A program made the position numbers and the translations under genes. This document shows positions 48,041 through 60,463 of a stretch of DNA of 64,000 nucleotides, one piece after another. Under the pieces are notes generated by a model. That model made no database searches and was not told the origin of the DNA. It worked only from the letters and a program-made list of their open reading frames with translations. The stretch is from contig OW388302.1 of assembly GCA_936450465.1 (NCBI GenBank), positions 59,618,328-59,682,327 on the forward strand, given 5' to 3'. Position 1 is the first letter of the stretch, and the number at the start of each line of letters is the position of its first letter. Source of the stretch: Gibbula magus (Eukaryota; Mollusca; Gastropoda; Trochida; Trochidae).

Positions 48041-49753
48041 AAAATACATTTAAGAGTGTGTTTGTAATGATGTTACACGTGTTTAGAGTGTTTTGAGGCC
48101 AAATTCATGGGGAAAATGGATTTCATAAAAAATGACGTACCTAAAATCCGAGTTTAGGTACGTACTTTTTTCATTTTTTTTTGAAAAAATTCAAAATAAA
48201 GGCTTCTTCTTGAAAAGACATTTAAGAGTGCGTTTGTAATGATATTACAAGTGTTTAGAGTGTTTTGAGGCCAAATTCATGGGGAAAATGGATTTCTTAA
48301 AAATGACGTACCTAAAATCCGAGTTTAGGTACGTTCTTTTTTCATTTTTTTGGAAAAAATTCAAAATAAAGGCTTTTTCTGGAAAAGACATTTAAGAGTG
48401 TGTTTGAAATGATATTACACGTATTTAGAGTGGTTTGAGGCCAAGTTCATGGGGAAAATGGATTTCACCCAAAATGACGTACCTAAACTCCGAGTTTAGG
48501 TACGTACGTTTTTCATTTTTTTGGGAAAAAATTCAAAATAAAGGCTTCTTCTGGAAAATACATTTAAGAGTGTGTTTGTAATGATATTACACGTGTTTAG
48601 AGTGTTTTGAGGCCAAATTCATGGGGAAAATGGATTTCATAAAAAATGACGTACCTAAAATCCGAGTTTAGGAACGTACTTTTTTCATTTTTTTGGAAAA
48701 AATTCAAAATAAAGGCTTTTTCTGGAAAAGACATTTAAGAGTGGGTTTGTAATGATATTACACGTATTTAGAGTGGTTTGACGCCAAGTTCATGGGGAAA
48801 ATGGATTTCACCCAAAATGACGTACCTAAACTCCGAGTTTAGGTACGTACGTTTTTCAGTTTTTTGGGAAAAAATTCAAAATAAAGGCTTCTTCTGGAAA
48901 ATACATTTAAGAGTGTGTTTGTAATGATATTACACGTGTTTAGAGTGTTTTGAGGCCAAATTCATGGGGGAAATGGATTTCATAAAAAATGACGTACCTA
49001 AAATCCGAGTTTAGGAACGTACTTTTTTCATTTTTTTGGAAAAAATTCAAAATAAAGGCTTTTTCTGGAAAAGACATTTAAGAGTGGGTTTGTAAGGATA
49101 TTACACGTATTTAGAGCGGTTTGACGCCAAGTTCATGGGGAAAATGGATTTCACCCAAAATGACGTACCTAAACTCCGACTTTAGGTACGTACTTTTTTC
49201 ATTTTTTGGGGGAAAAAAATCAAAATAAAGGCTTCTTCTGGAAAAGACATTTAAGAGTGTGTTTGTAATGATATTACACGTGTTTAGAGTGTTTTGAGGC
49301 AAAATTCATGGGGAAAATGGATTTAATAAAAATGACGTACCTAAAATCCGAGTTTAGGTACGTACTTTTTTCATTTTTTTGGAAAAAATTCAAAATAAAG
49401 GCTTTTTCTGGAAAAGACATTTAAGAGTGTGTTTGTAATGATATTACACATATTTAGAGTGGTTTGACGCCAAGTTCATTGGGAAAATGGATTTTACCCA
49501 AAATGACGTACCTAAACTCCGAGTTTAGGTACGTACATTTTCATTTTTTTTTTAAAAACTCCAAATAAAGGCTTTTTCTGGAAAAGACATTTAAGAGTGT
49601 GTTTGTAATGATATTACACATATTTAGAGTGGTTTGACGCCAAGTTCATGGGGAAAATGGATTTCACCCAAAATGACGTACCTAAACTCCGAGTTTAGGT
49701 ACGTACGTTTTTCATTTTTTTGGGAAAAAATTCAAAATAAAGGCTTCTTCTGG
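48041..49753. repeat. 10-mer HOR (1713 bp), copy 1
   Basis: TGATGTTACACG at 48071, ACGTACGTTTTTC at 48502 and GAGCGG at 49115 each recur 1713-1714 bp later. The copy ends with two ACACATATTTAG type A monomers, the first with GGATTTTACCC and AACTCCAAAT. Confidence 0.87.
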
Positions 49754-51295
49754 AAAATACATTTAAGAGTGTGTTTGTAATGATGTTACACGTGTTTAGA
49801 GTGTTTTGAGGCCAAATTCATGGGGAAAATGGATTTCATAAAAAATGACGTACCTAAAATCCGAGTTTAGGTACGTACTTTTTTCATTTTTTTTTGAAAA
49901 AATTCAAAATAAAGGCTTCTTCTTGAAAAGACATTTAAGAGTGCGTTTGTAATGATATTACAAGTGTTTAGAGTGTTTTGAGGCCAAATTCATGGGGAAA
50001 ATGGATTTCTTAAAAATGACGTACCTAAAATCCGAGTTTAGGTACGTTCTTTTTTCATTTTTTTGGAAAAAATTCAAAATAAAGGCTTTTTCTGGAAAAG
50101 ACATTTAAGAGTGTGTTTGAAATGATATTACACGTATTTAGAGTGGTTTGACGCCAAGTTCATGGGGAAAATGGATTTCACCCAAAATGACGTACCTAAA
50201 CTCCGAGTTTAGGTACGTACGTTTTTCATTTTTTTGGGAAAAAATTCAAAATAAAGGCTTCTTCTGGAAAATACATTTAAGAGTGTGTTTGTAATGATAT
50301 TACACGTGTTTAGAGTGTTTTGAGGCCAAATTCATGGGGAAAATGGATTTCATAAAAAATGACGTACCTAAAATCCGAGTTTAGGAACGTACTTTTTTCA
50401 TTTTTTTGGAAAAAATTCAAAATAAAGGCTTTTTCTGGAAAAGACATTTAAGAGTGGGTTTGTAATGATATTACACGTATTTAGAGTGGTTTGACGCCAA
50501 GTTCATGGGGAAAATGGATTTCACCCAAAATGACGTACCTAAACTCCGAGTTTAGGTACGTACGTTTTTCAGTTTTTTTGGAAAAAATTCAAAATAAAGG
50601 CTTCTTCTGGAAAATACATTTAAGAGTGTGTTTGTAATGATATTACACGTGTTTAGAGTGTTTTGAGGCCAAATTCATGGGGGAAATGGATTTCATAAAA
50701 AATGACGTACCTAAAATCCGAGTTTAGGAACGTACTTTTTTCATTTTTTTGGAAAAAAATTCAAAATAAAGGCTTTTTCTGGAAAAGACATTTAAGAGTG
50801 GGTTTGTAAGGATATTACACGTATTTAGAGCGGTTTGACGCCAAGTTCATGGGGAAAATGGATTTCACCCAAAATGACGTACCTAAACTCCGACTTTAGG
50901 TACGTACTTTTTTCATTTTTTTGGGGAAAAAAATCAAAATAAAGGCTTCTTCTGGAAAAGACATTTAAGAGTGTGTTTGTAATGATATTACACGTGTTTA
51001 GAGTGTTTTGAGGCAAAATTCATGGGGAAAATGGATTTCATAAAAATGACGTACCTAAAATCCGAGTTTAGGAACGTACTTTTTTCATTTTTTTGGAAAA
51101 AATTCAAAATAAAGGCTTTTTCTGGAAAAGACATTTAAGAGTGTGTTTGTAATGATATTACACATATTTAGAGTGGTTTGACGCCAAGTTCATTGGGAAA
51201 ATGGATTTTACCCAAAATGACGTACCTAAACTCCGAGTTTAGGTACGTACATTTTCATTTTTTTTTAAAAAACTCCAAATAAAGGCTTTTTCTGG
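49754..51295. repeat. 10-mer HOR, copy 2 (9 monomers)
   Basis: This repeats copy 1 until the ACACATATTTAG/GGATTTTACCC monomer. Where the tenth would follow, a different monomer (GAGTTGTTTGAAGCCAATTT) appears and leads into the block at 51467. Confidence 0.85.
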
Positions 51296-51466
51296 AAAAG
51301 ACATTTAAGAGTGTGTTTGTAATGATATTACACGTGTTTAGAGTTGTTTGAAGCCAATTTTATGGGGAAAATGGATTTCACCCAAAATAACGTAACTAAA
51401 CTCCGAGTTTAGGTACGTACTTTTTTCATCTTTTTTGAAAAAATTCAAAATAAAGGCTTCTTCTGG

Positions 51467-52297
51467 AAAAGACATTTAACAGTGTGTTTGTAATGATATT
51501 ACACGTGTTTAGAGTGTTTTGAGGCTAAATTCATGGGGAAAATGGATTTCATAAAAAATGACGTACCTAAAATCCAAGTTTAGGTAATAATCAAAATAAA
51601 GGCTTCTTCTGGAAAAGACATTTAACAGTGTGTTTGTAATGATATTACACGTATTTAGAGTGGTTTGACGCCAAGTTCATGGGGGAAATGGATTTCATGA
51701 AAATGACGTACCTAAAATCCGAGTTTAGGTACGTTCTTTTTTCATTTTTTTGGAAAAAATTCAAAATAAAGGCTTTTTCTGGAAACGACATTTAAGAGTG
51801 TGTTTGTAATGATATTACACGTATTTAGAGTGGTTTGACGCCAAGTTCATGGGGAAAATGGATTTCACCCAAAATGACGTACCTAAACTCCGAGTTTAGG
51901 TACGTACGTTTTTCATTTTTTTGGGAAAAAATTCAAAATAAAGGCTTCTTCTGGAAAAGACATTTAAGAGTGTATTTGTAATGATATTACACGTGTTTAG
52001 AGTGTTTTGAGACCAAATTCATGGGGAAAATGGATTTCACCCAAAATGACGTACCTAAAATCCGAGTTTAGGTACGTACTTTTTCATTTTTTTTGAAAAA
52101 ATTCAAAATAAAGGCTTTTTCTGGAAAAGACATTTAAGAGTGTGTTTGTAATGATATTACACGTGTTTAGAGTGTTTTGAGGCCAAATTCATGGGGAAAC
52201 TGGATTTCATAAAAATGACGTACCTAAAATCCGAGTTTAGGTACGTACTTTTTTCATTTTTTTTTTTGAAAAAATTCAAGATGAAGGCTTCTTCTTG
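51467..52297. repeat. 0.83-kb block, right copy (partner 46697-47526)
   Basis: It begins with the identical 146-bp deletion monomer at 51467-51612 and follows the same order of variants. Downstream, one monomer present after the left copy (GAATGTTTTGAGGCT near 47570) is absent. Confidence 0.87.
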
Positions 52298-55200
52298 AAA
52301 AGACATTTAAGAGTGTGTTTGTAATGATATTACAAGTGTTTAGAGTGTTTTGAGGCCAAATTCATGGGGAAAATGGATTTCTTAAAAATGACGTACCTAA
52401 AATCCGAGTTTAGGTACGTTCTTTTTTCATTTTGTTGGAAAAAAATCAAAATAAAGGCTTTTTCTGGAAAAGACATTTAAGAGTGTGTTTGTAATGATAT
52501 TACACGTATTTAGAGTGGTTTGACGCCAAGTTCATGGGGAAAATGGATTTCACCCAAAATGACGTACCTAAACTCCGAGTTTAGGTACGTACGTTTTTCA
52601 TTTTTTTGGGAAAAAATTCAAAATAAAGGCTTCTTCTGGAAAATACATTTAAGAGTGTGTTTGTAATGATGTTACACGTGTTTAGAGTGTTTTGAGGCCA
52701 AATTCATGGGGAAAATGGATTTCATAAAAAATGACGTACCTAAAATCCGAGTTTAGGTACGTACTTTTTTCATTTTTTTTTGAAAAAATTCAAAATAAAG
52801 GCTTCTTCTTGAAAAGACATTTAAGAGTGTGTTTGTAATGATATTACAAGTGTTTAGAGTGTTTTGAGGCCAAATTCATGGGGAAAATGGATTTCTTAAA
52901 AATGACGTACCTAAAATCCGAGTTTAGGTACGTTCTTTTTTCATTTTTTTGGAAAAAATTCAAAATAAAGGCTTTTTCTGGAAAAGACATTTAAGAGTGT
53001 GTTTGTAATGATATTACACGTATTTAGAGTGGTTTGACGCCAAGTTCATGGGGAAAATGGATTTCACCCAAAATGACGTACCTAAACTCCGAGTTTAGGT
53101 ACGTACGTTTTTCATTTTTTTGGGAAAAAATTCAAAATAAAGGCTTCTTCTTGAAAATACATTTAAGAGTGTGTTTGTAATGATATTACACGTGTTTAGA
53201 GTGTTTTGAGGCCAAATTCATGGGGAAAATGGATTTCATAAAAAATGACGTACCTAAAATCCGAGTTTAGGAACGTACTTTTTTCATTTTTTTGGAAAAA
53301 ATTCAAAATAAAGGCTTTTTCTGGAAAAGACATTTAAGAGTGGGTTTGTAAGGATATTACACGTATTTAGAGCGGTTTGACGCCAAGTTCATGGGGAAAA
53401 TGGATTTCACCCAAAATGACGTACCTAAACTCCGACTTTAGGTACGTACTTTTTTCATTTTTTTGGGGAAAAAAATCAAAATAAAGGCTTCTTCTGGAAA
53501 AGACATTTAAGAGTGTGTTTGTAATGATATTACACGTGTTTAGAGTGTTTTGAGGCAAAATTCATGGGGAAAATGGATTTCATAAAAATGACGTACCTAA
53601 AATCCGAGTTTAGGAACGTACTTTTTTAATTTTTTTGGAAAAAATTCAAAATAAAGGCTTTTTATGGAAAAGACATTTAAGAGTGTGTTTGTAATGATAT
53701 TACACATATTAAGAGTGGTTTGACGCCAAGTTCATTGGGAAAATGGATTTTACCCAAAATGACGTACCTAAACTCCAAGTTTAGGTACGTACATTTTCAT
53801 TTTTTTTGAAAAAACTCCAAATAAAGGCTTTTTCTGGAAAAGACATTTAAGAGTGGGTTTGTAAGGATATTACACGTATTTAGAGCGGTTTGACGCCAAG
53901 TTCATGGGGAAAATGGATTTCACCCAAAATAACGTAACTAAACTCCGAGTTTAGGTACGTACTTTTTTCATTTTTTTTGAAAAAATTCAAAATAAAGGCT
54001 TCTTCTGGAAAAGACATTTAACAGTGTGTTTGTAATGATATTACACGTGTTTAGAGTGTTTTGAGGCTAAATTCATGGGGAAAATGGATTTCATAAAAAA
54101 TGACGTACCTAAAATCCAAGTTTAGGTACGTACTTTTTTCATTTTTTGGGAAAAAATTCAAAATAAAGGTTTTTTCTGGAAAAGACATTTAAGAGTGTGT
54201 TTGTAATGATATTACACGTATTTAGAGTGGTTTGACGCCAAGTTCATGGGGAAAATGGATTTCACCCAAAATGACGTACTTAAACTCCGAGTTTAGGCAC
54301 GTATTTTTTTCATTTTTTTGAAAATAATCAAAATAAAGGCTTCTTCTGTAAAAGACATTTAACAGTGTGTTTGTAATGATATTACACGTATTTAGAGTGG
54401 TTTGGCGCCAAGTTCATGGGGAAAATGGATTTCATAAAAATGACGTACCTAAAACCCGAGTTTAGGTACGTTCTTTTTTCATTTTTTTGGAAAAAAATCA
54501 AAATAAAGGCTTTTTCTGGAAAAGACATTTAAGAGTGTGTTTGTAATGATATTACACGTATTTAGAGTGGTTTGACGCCAAGTTCATGGGGAAAATGGAT
54601 TTCACCCAAAATGACGTACCTAAACTCCGAGTTTAGGTACGTACTTTTTTCATTTTTTTGGGAAAAAATTCAAAATAAAGGCTTCTTCTGGAAAAGACAT
54701 TTAAGAGTGTGTTTGTAATGATATTACACGTGTTTAGAGTGTTTTGAGGCCAAATTCATGGGGAAAATGGATTTCATAAAAAATGACGTACCTAAAATCC
54801 GAGTTTAGGTACGTACTTTTTTCATTTTTTTTTGAAAAAATTCAAAATAAAGGCTTCTTCTTGAAAAGACATTTAAGAGTGTGTTTGTAATGATATTACA
54901 CGTATTTAGAGTGGTTTGACGCCAAGTTCATGGGGAAAATGGATTTCACCCAAAATGACGTACCTAAACTCCGAGTTTAGGTACGTACTTTTTTCATTTT
55001 TTTGGAAAAAATTCAAAATAAAGGCTTTTTCTGGAAAAGACATTTAAGAGTGGGTTTGTAATGATATTACACGTATTTAGAGTGGTTTGACGCCAAGTTC
55101 ATTGGGAAATGGATTTCACCAAAAATGACGTACCTAAACTCCGAGTTTAGGTACGTTCTTTTTCATTTTATTTGAAAAAATTCCAAATAAAGGATTTTTC

Positions 55201-57426
55201 TGGAAAAGACATTTAAGAGTGTGTTTGTAATGATATTACACGTGTTTAGAGTGGTTTGAAGCCAATTTTATGGGGAAAATGGATTTCGCCCAAAATAACG
55301 TAACTAAACTCCGAGTTTAGGTACGTACTTTTTTCATTTTTTTTGAAAAAATTCAAAATAAAGGCTTCTTCTGGAAAAGACATTTAAGAGTGTGTTCGAA
55401 TGATATTACACGTGTTTAGAATGTTTTGAGGCTAAATTCATGGGGAAAATGGATTTCATAAAAAAATGACGTACCTAATATCCGCGTTTAGGTACGTACT
55501 TTTTTCATTTTTTTGGGAAAAAATTCAAGATAAAGGCTTCTTCTTGAAAAGACATTTAAGAGTGTGTTTGTAATGATATTACAAGTGTTTAGAGTGTTTT
55601 GAGGCCAAATTCATGGGGAAAATGGATTTCATAAAAATGACGTACCTAAAATCCGAGTTTAGGTACGTTCTTTTTTCATTTTTTTGGAAAAAATTCAAAA
55701 TAAAGGCTTTTTCTGGAAAAGACATTTAAGAGTGTGTTTGTAATGATATTACACGTATTTAGAGTGGTTTGACGCCAAGTTCATGGGGAAAATGGATTTC
55801 ACCCAAAATGACGTACCTAAACTCCGAGTTTAGGTACGTACGTTTTTCATTTTTTTGGGAAAAAATTCAAAATAAAGGCTTCTTCTGGAAAATACATTTA
55901 AGAGTGTGTTTGTAATGATATTACACGTGTTTAGAGTGTTTTGAGGCCAAATTCATTGGGAAAATGGATTTCATAAAAAATGACGTACCTAAAATCCGAG
56001 TTTAGGTACGTATTTTTTTCATTTTTTTTTGAAAAAATTCAAAATAAAGGCTTCTTCTTGAAAAGACATTTAAGAGTGTGTTTGTAATGATATTACACGT
56101 ATTTAGAGTGGTTTGACGCCAAGTTCATGGGGAAAATGGATTTCACCCAAAATGACGTACCTAAACTCCGAGTTTAGGTACGTACTTTTTTCATTTTTTT
56201 TGGAAAAAATTCAAAATAAAGGCTTCTTCTGGAAAAGACATTTAAGAGTGTGTTTGTAATGATATTACACGTGTTTAGAGTGTTTTGAGGCCAAATTCAT
56301 GGGGAAAATGGATTTCATAAAAAATGACGTACCTAAACTCCGAGTTTAGGTACGTACTTTTTTCATTTGTTTTTGAAAAAATTCAAGATAAAGGCTTCTT
56401 CTTGAAAAGACATTTAAGAGTGTGTTTGTAATGATATTACACGTGTTTAGAGTGGTTTGACGCCAAGTTCATGGGGAAAATGGATTTCACCCAAAATGAC
56501 GTACCTAAACTCCAAGTTTAGGTACGTATTTTTTCATTTTTTTTGAAAAAATTCCAAATAGAGGCTTTTTCTGGAAAAGACATTTAAGAGTGTGTTTGTA
56601 ATGATATTACACGTGTTTAGAGTGGTTTGAAGCTAATTTTATGGGGAAAATGGATTTCATAAAAAATGACGTACCTAAAATCCAAGTTTAGGTACGTACT
56701 TTTTTCCTTTTTTTTGAAAAAATTCAAAATAAAGGCTTCTTCTGGAAAAGACATTGAAGAGTGTGTTTGTAATGATATTACACGTATTTAGAGTGGTTTG
56801 ACGCCAAGTTCATGGGGAAAATGGATTTCACCCAAAATGACGTACCTAAACTCCAAGTTCAGGTACGTATTTTTTTCATTTTTTTGAAAAAAATCAAAAT
56901 AAAGGCTTCTTCTGGAAAAGACATTTAAGAGTGTGTTTGTAATGATATTACACGTGTTTAGAGTGTTTTGAGGCCAAATTCATGGGGAAAATGGATTTTA
57001 TAAAAATTACGTACCTAAAATCCGAGTTTAGGTACGTACTTTTTCATTTTTTTGGAAAAAAATTCAAAATAAAGGCTTTTTCTGGAAAAGACATTTAAGA
57101 GTGTGTTTGTAATGATATTACACGTATTTAGAGTGGTTTGAGGCCAAATTCATGGGGAAAATGGATTTCATAAAAAATGACGTACCTAAAATCCAAGTTT
57201 AGGTACGTACTTTTTTCATTTTTTTGGAAAAAATTCAAAATAAAGGCTTCTTCTGGAAAAGACATTGAAGAGTGTGTTTGTAATGATATTACACGTATTT
57301 AGAGTGGATTGACGCCAAGTTCATGGGGAAAATGGATTTCACCAAAAATGACGTACCTAAACTCCGAGTTTAGGTACGTATTTTTTTCATTTTTTTGAAA
57401 AAAATCAAAATAAAGGCTTCTTCTGG
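52298..57426. repeat. Domain V right part: A/B alternation
   Basis: The B' / A / B order continues as in the 8-mer (TGATGTTACACG near 52668, GAGCGGTTTGACG near 53371 and again near 53883). It grades into less regular A/B monomers with private changes such as GTTCGAATGATATTAC near 55396. From about 56600 monomers with GACATTGAAGAGTG appear, announcing domain VI. Confidence 0.75.
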
Positions 57427-57583
57427 AAAAGACATTGAAGAGTGTTTACAAGTGTTTAGAGTGTTTTGAGGCCAAATTCATGGGGAAAATGGATTTCATA
57501 AAAATGACGTACCTAAACTCCGAGTTCAGGTACGTATTTTTTTCATTTTTTTTGAAAAAATTCAATATAAAGGCTTTTTCTGG
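57427..57583 (+). repeat. Short monomer (157 bp), 13-bp deletion in second dyad
   Basis: The normal GTGTGTTTGTAATGATATTAC is cut to GAGTGTTTACAAGTG, removing most of the TGTAAT-gat-ATTACA dyad. The same deletion occurs at 59966-60122 and 62163-62319, each followed by a GTACGTATTTTTTTC variant. The deletion opens a frame of about 64 codons in these monomers, which I do not regard as a gene. Confidence 0.92.
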
Positions 57584-58266
57584 AAAAGACATTGAAGAGT
57601 GTGTTTGTAATGATATTACACGTATTTAGAGTGTTTCGAGGTCAAGTTCATGGGGAAAATGGATTTCACCCAAAATGACGTACCTAAACTCCGAGTTTAG
57701 GTACGTACTTTTTCATTTTTTTTTTAAAAATTCAAAATAAAGGCTTTTTCTGGAAAAGACATTTAAGAGTGTGTTTGTAATGATATTACACGTATTTAGA
57801 GTGGTTTGACGCCAAGTTCATGGGGAAAATGGATTTCACCCAAAATGACGTACCTAAACTCCGAGTTTAGGTACATACTTTTTCATTTTTTTTGAAAAAT
57901 TCAAAATAAAGGCTTTTTCTGGAAAAGACATTTAAGAGTGTGTTTGTAATGATATTACACGTGTTTAGAGTGGTTTGAGGCCAAATTCATGGGGGAAATG
58001 GATTTCACCCAAAATGACGTACCTAAACTCCGAGTTTAGGTACGTACTTTTTTCATTTTTTTTGTTAAAATTCAAAATAAAGGCTTCTTCTGGAAAAAAA
58101 ACATTTGAAAGTGTGTTTGTAATGATATTACACGTGTTTAAAGTGTTTTGAGGCTAAATTCATGGGGAAAATGGATTTCATAAAAAATGACGTACCTAAA
58201 ATCCGAGTTTAGGTACGTACTTTTTTCATTTTTTGGGAAAATATTCAAAATAAAGGCTTTTTCTGG
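57427..58266. repeat. Domain VI lead-in
   Basis: Five monomers precede the first full 13-mer. Bases 57754-58407 match 63347-64000 at a 5593-bp offset, including the 169-bp type A monomer, CATGGGGGAAATGG, the TTTTGTTAAAATTC junction and AAAAAAAACATTTGAAAGTG. Confidence 0.82.
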
Positions 58267-60463
58267 AAAAGACATTTAAGAGTGTGTTTGTAATGATATT
58301 ACACGTGTTTAAAGTGTTTTGAGGCTAAATTCATGGGGAAAATGGATTTCATAAAAAATGACGTACCTGAAATCCAAGTTTAGGTACGTACTTTTTTCGT
58401 TTTTTTTGGAAAAAATTCAAACTAAAGGCTTTTTCTGGAAAAGACATTTAAGAGTGTGTTTGTAATGATATTACACGTATTTAGAGTGGTTTGACGCCAA
58501 GATCATGGGGTAAATGGATTCCACATAAAATGACGTACCTAAACTCGGAGTTTAGGTACGTACTTTTTTCATTTTTTAAAAAAAAAATCAAAATAAAGGC
58601 TTCTTCTGGAAAAGACATTTAAGAGTGTGTTTGTAATGATATTACACGTATTTAGAGTGGTTTGACGCCAAGTTCATGGGGAAAATGGATTTCACCCAAA
58701 ATGACGTACCTAAACTCCGAGTTTAGGTACGTACTTTTTCATTTTTTTTTTAAAAATTCAAAATAAAGGCTTTTTCTGGAAAAGACATTTAAGAGTGTGT
58801 TTGTAATGATATTACACGTGTTTAGAGTGGTTTGAGGCCAATTTTATGGGGAAAATGGATTTCAAAACAAAATAACGTAACTAAACTCCAAGTTAAGGTA
58901 CGTACTTTTTTCATTTTTTTGGAAAAAATTCAAAATAAAGGCTTTTTCTGGAAAATACATTTAAGAGTGTGTTTGTAATGATATTACACGTATTTAGAGT
59001 GGTTTGACGCCAAGTTCATGGGGAAAATGGATTTCACCCAAAATGACGTACCAAAACTCCGAGTTTAGGTACGTACTTTTTTCATTTTTTTTGTTAAAAT
59101 TCAAAATAAAGGCTTCTTCTGGAAAAAAACATTTGAAAGTGTGTTTGTAATGATATTACACGTGTTTAAAGTGGTTTGAGGCTAAATTCATGGGGAAAAT
59201 GGATTTCATAAAAAATGACGTACCTAAAATCCAAGTTTAGGTACGTACTTTTTTCATTTTTTTGGAAAAAATTCAAAATAAAGGCTTTTTCTGGAAAAGA
59301 CATTTAAGAGTGTGTTTGTAATGATATTACACGTGTTTAAAGTGTTTCGAGGCTAAATTCATGGGGAAATGGATTTCACCCAAAATGACGTACCTAAACT
59401 CCGAGTTTAGGTACGTACTTTTTTCATTTTTTTGGAAAAAAATCAAAATAAAGGCTTCTTCTGGAAAAGACATTTAAGAGTGTGTTTGTAATGATATTAC
59501 ACGTGTTTAGAGTGTTTTGAGGCTAAATTCATGGGGAAAATGGATTTCATAAAAAATGACTCCGAGTTTAGGTACGTACTTTTTTCATTTTTTTTAAAAA
59601 AATTCCAAATAAAGGCTTCTTCTGGAAAAGACATTTAAGAGTGTGTTTGTAATGATATTACACGTGTTTACAGTGTTTTGAGGCTAAATTCATGGGGAAA
59701 TTGGATTTCAGCCAAAATGACGTACCTAAACTCCGAGTTTAGGTACGTACTTTTTCATTTTTTTAAAAAAAATTCAAAATAAAGGCTTTTTTCTGGAAAA
59801 TACATTTAAGAGTGTGTTTGTAATGATATTACACGTGTTTAGAGTGGTTTGAGGCTAAATTCGTGACGAAAATGGATTTCATAAAAAATTACGTATCTAA
59901 AATCCAAGTTTAGGTACGTACTTTTTCATTTTTTTGGAAAAATTCAAAATAAAGGCGTTTTCTGGAAAAGACATTGAAGAGTGTTTACAAGTGTTTAGAG
60001 TGTTTTGAGGCCAAATTCATGGGGAAAATGGATTTCATAAAAATGACGTACCTAAACTCCGAGTTCAGGTACGTATTTTTTTCATTTTTTTGGAAAAAAT
60101 TCAAAATAAAGGCTTTTTCTGGAAAAGACATTGAAGAGTGTGTTTGTAATGATATTACACGTATTTAGAGTGGTTTGACGCCAAGTTCATGGGGAAAATG
60201 GATTTCACCCAAAATGACGTACCTAAACTCCGAGTTCAGGTACGTATTTTTTTCATTGTTTTTGGAAAAATTCAAAATAAAGGCTTTTTCTGGAAAAGAC
60301 ATTTAAGAGTGTGTTTGTAATGATATTACACGTGTTTAGAGTGTTTTCAGGCCAAATTCATGGGGAAAATGGATTTCATAAAAAATGACGTACCTAAAAT
60401 CCATGTTTAGGTACGTACTTTTTTCATCTTTTGGGAAAATATTCAAAATAAGGCTTTTTCTGG
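58267..60463. repeat. 13-mer HOR of domain VI, copy 1 (2197 bp)
   Basis: Markers in order are GTACCTGAAATCCAAG with TTTTTTCGTTTT, AAGATCATGGGGTAAATGG with GGATTCCACATAAAATG, TTTCAAAACAAAATAACG, the TTTTGTTAAAATTC junction, the 161-bp dyad-deletion monomer, GGATTTCAGCC, TTCGTGACGAAAATGG and the 157-bp monomer. All recur about 2197 bp later. Confidence 0.9.
59465..59625 (+). repeat. Short monomer (161 bp) lacking the left dyad arm
   Basis: AAAAAATGAC joins directly to TCCGAGTTTAGG, a 10-bp loss of GTACCTAAAC, so the 29-bp dyad cannot form. The identical deletion is at 61662-61822, one 13-mer downstream. Confidence 0.92.

Noticed and set aside
49111..49302. Minus-strand open frame of 63 codons, repeated at 50825-51016 and 53367-53558
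   Set aside because: All three are the same satellite variant (GAGCGG plus GAGGCAAAATTC monomers) copied by the HOR. They use a TTG start and show no ribosome-site or protein-family signal.
57435..57629. Plus-strand open frame of 64 codons, repeated at 59974-60168 and 62171-62365
   Set aside because: The 13-bp deletion in the 157-bp monomers happens to remove stops. The start is TTG and the frame ends in the next monomer. Its repetition reflects HOR amplification, not coding selection.
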